This document shows, piece after piece, positions 4,285-5,045 of a stretch of 5,045 nt of DNA. The position numbers and the translations under genes were made by a program. The notes beneath the pieces were generated by a model. The model saw nothing but the letters and a program-made list of their open reading frames with translations. It ran no database searches and was not told where the DNA came from. Each line of letters starts with the position of its first letter. Within the stretch, counting starts at the first letter, position 1. The DNA is from Gammaproteobacteria bacterium (lineage in GTDB: Bacteria; Pseudomonadota; Gammaproteobacteria; Granulosicoccales; Granulosicoccaceae): positions 1-5,045 of the forward strand of contig DOIU01000341.1 in the NCBI GenBank assembly GCA_003511825.1, given 5' to 3'.

Positions 4285-5045
4285 CCGTTCGCCTTGGTAT
4301 GCATCTCGGATAATCTTGTAGCACGGTGTGTACGTCGTGCCCGGTAACTTCATCCGCGACTGCGCCACAAACGACTCCAACAGCCTGTCCATGTCTGCCA
4401 TCAGCTCAGGATCGCCATGGATTTCAAATAAACCATGCTGCTCGATTGCGCGTATACCTTCGTCCTTCACATTCCCCGCGACAATGCCGGAGAAGGCGCG
4501 ACGCAAATTGGCGGCGAGCAAGTGTCGCGGCTGATTTTTATGCAGGTTCAGATCCCGCATATTGTCATGTGTTGGGTGAAAGGGGCGCTGAAAAGCCGGA
4601 TCGATGTGCAGTGACCAATTGAAGTAATAGGCGTCGCCACTGTCTTTGCGCTGCTCGCGCACATCGTTAATGCCCGCTTTGACCGTATTGGCCACCTGCT
4701 CCGGGTCATTGATGATGATCTCATAACACGACTGAGCCGCCTCGCCGAGCGCGCGGCCAATAAACCGATCAATCTGTTCAAAGTATGCCGCCGCGCTCGC
4801 CGGCCCGGTAAAGATCAATGGAAACGGCAGATCGCGATTGTCAGGGTGCAGCAAAATGCCCAAGATATAGAGAATTTCTTCCGCCGTGCCGACACCGCCC
4901 GGAAAGACAATAATGCCGTGGCCGACGCGCACAAACGCCTCCAACCGCTTCTCAATATCCGGCATGATCACCAATTGATTCACGATCGGGTTGGGTGACT
5001 CTGCGGCGATAATGCCCGGCTCGGTAATGCCGAGGTAACGCCCCT
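4282..5045 (-). CDS. ppnN: Pyrimidine/purine nucleotide 5'-monophosphate nucleosidase (PpnN/YgdH), C-terminal part; 5' end beyond window
   Basis: This cytosolic LOG-family enzyme cleaves nucleoside 5'-monophosphates to free base and ribose 5-phosphate. In E. coli it acts in nucleotide pool balance and is modulated by (p)ppGpp. The frame is open to the right edge; 253 residues are visible, so about 200 of the usual ~450 are missing. The GTG at 4981-4983 is an internal valine in NPIVNQLVIMPDIEKR. The LOG nucleotide-binding signature PGGVGTAEE lies at 4876-4902 (visible residues 48-56), preceded by the conserved IEKRLEAF helix that supplies the active-site arginine. The following section (DAYYFNWSLHI, FHPTHDNM, LRRAFSGIVAGNVKDEGI, TTYTPCYKII) is the C-terminal extension specific to PpnN, which separates it from short LOG/cytokinin-type proteins. 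Its stop is one base from the phosphodiesterase stop. Upstream regulation lies outside the window. Confidence 0.93.
   Translation of the reverse strand, partial: GRYLGITEPGIIAAESPNPIVNQLVIMPDIEKRLEAFVRVGHGIIVFPGGVGTAEEILYILGILLHPDNRDLPFPLIFTGPASAAAYFEQIDRFIGRALGEAAQSCYEIIINDPEQVANTVKAGINDVREQRKDSGDAYYFNWSLHIDPAFQRPFHPTHDNMRDLNLHKNQPRHLLAANLRRAFSGIVAGNVKDEGIRAIEQHGLFEIHGDPELMADMDRLLESFVAQSRMKLPGTTYTPCYKIIRDAYQGER

Noticed and set aside
4978..4983. GTG at 4981-4983 as the start of the PpnN protein
   Set aside because: The frame continues to the window edge with typical PpnN sequence (RYLGITEPGIIAAESPNPIV), so the gene is simply truncated by the window.

Overview
This 5,045-base window looks like ordinary chromosomal sequence from a gammaproteobacterium of moderate to high GC. 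The best taxonomic clue is the gene at the right end. It encodes a long-form PpnN (YgdH)-type LOG-family nucleotidase with the extra C-terminal domain, an architecture typical of Gammaproteobacteria. The class Ia aminotransferase, the small PlsC-like acyltransferase and the HcaT-type MFS transporter fit the same group. I cannot name a genus. I see no mobile element, tRNA, rRNA, CRISPR array or phage gene.

Layout: six genes fill the window and alternate strictly in strand (+ - + - + -). From the left they are: (1) the C-terminal half of an HcaT/PPP-family MFS transporter (+, cut by the window edge); (2) a complete aspartate/aromatic aminotransferase (-); (3) a small PlsC-like lysophospholipid acyltransferase (+); (4) a type II haloacid dehalogenase-like HAD hydrolase (-); (5) a cytoplasmic glycerophosphodiester phosphodiesterase (+); (6) the C-terminal part of PpnN (-, cut by the window edge). 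No two neighbours share a strand, so no operon is visible within the window.

The genes form three convergent pairs, and each pair ends tail to tail with essentially no spacer. The two stop codons lie inside TTAA (620-623), CTAG (2677-2680) and TGACTCA (4278-4284). No intrinsic terminator fits between the partners. The only non-coding stretches are the two divergent promoter regions. The one at 1817-2101 (285 bp) holds a 20-bp near-palindrome and an overlapping stem-loop in the aminotransferase leader, a GTACA-N4-TGTAC dyad upstream of the acyltransferase, and an ATACCGCC direct repeat. The one at 3349-3485 (137 bp) holds a good sigma70-like promoter for the phosphodiesterase gene and a small inverted repeat in the dehalogenase leader.

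Functionally this is a set of unlinked housekeeping and accessory enzymes: uptake, amino-acid transamination, phospholipid acylation and turnover, and nucleotide salvage. The phosphodiesterase releases sn-glycerol 3-phosphate and the acyltransferase probably acylates a glycerophospholipid precursor, a loose thematic link. I found no convincing undescribed multi-gene system. The points most worth a second look are the regulatory dyads, the collapsed convergent junctions, and motif substitutions in the acyltransferase and the phosphodiesterase.
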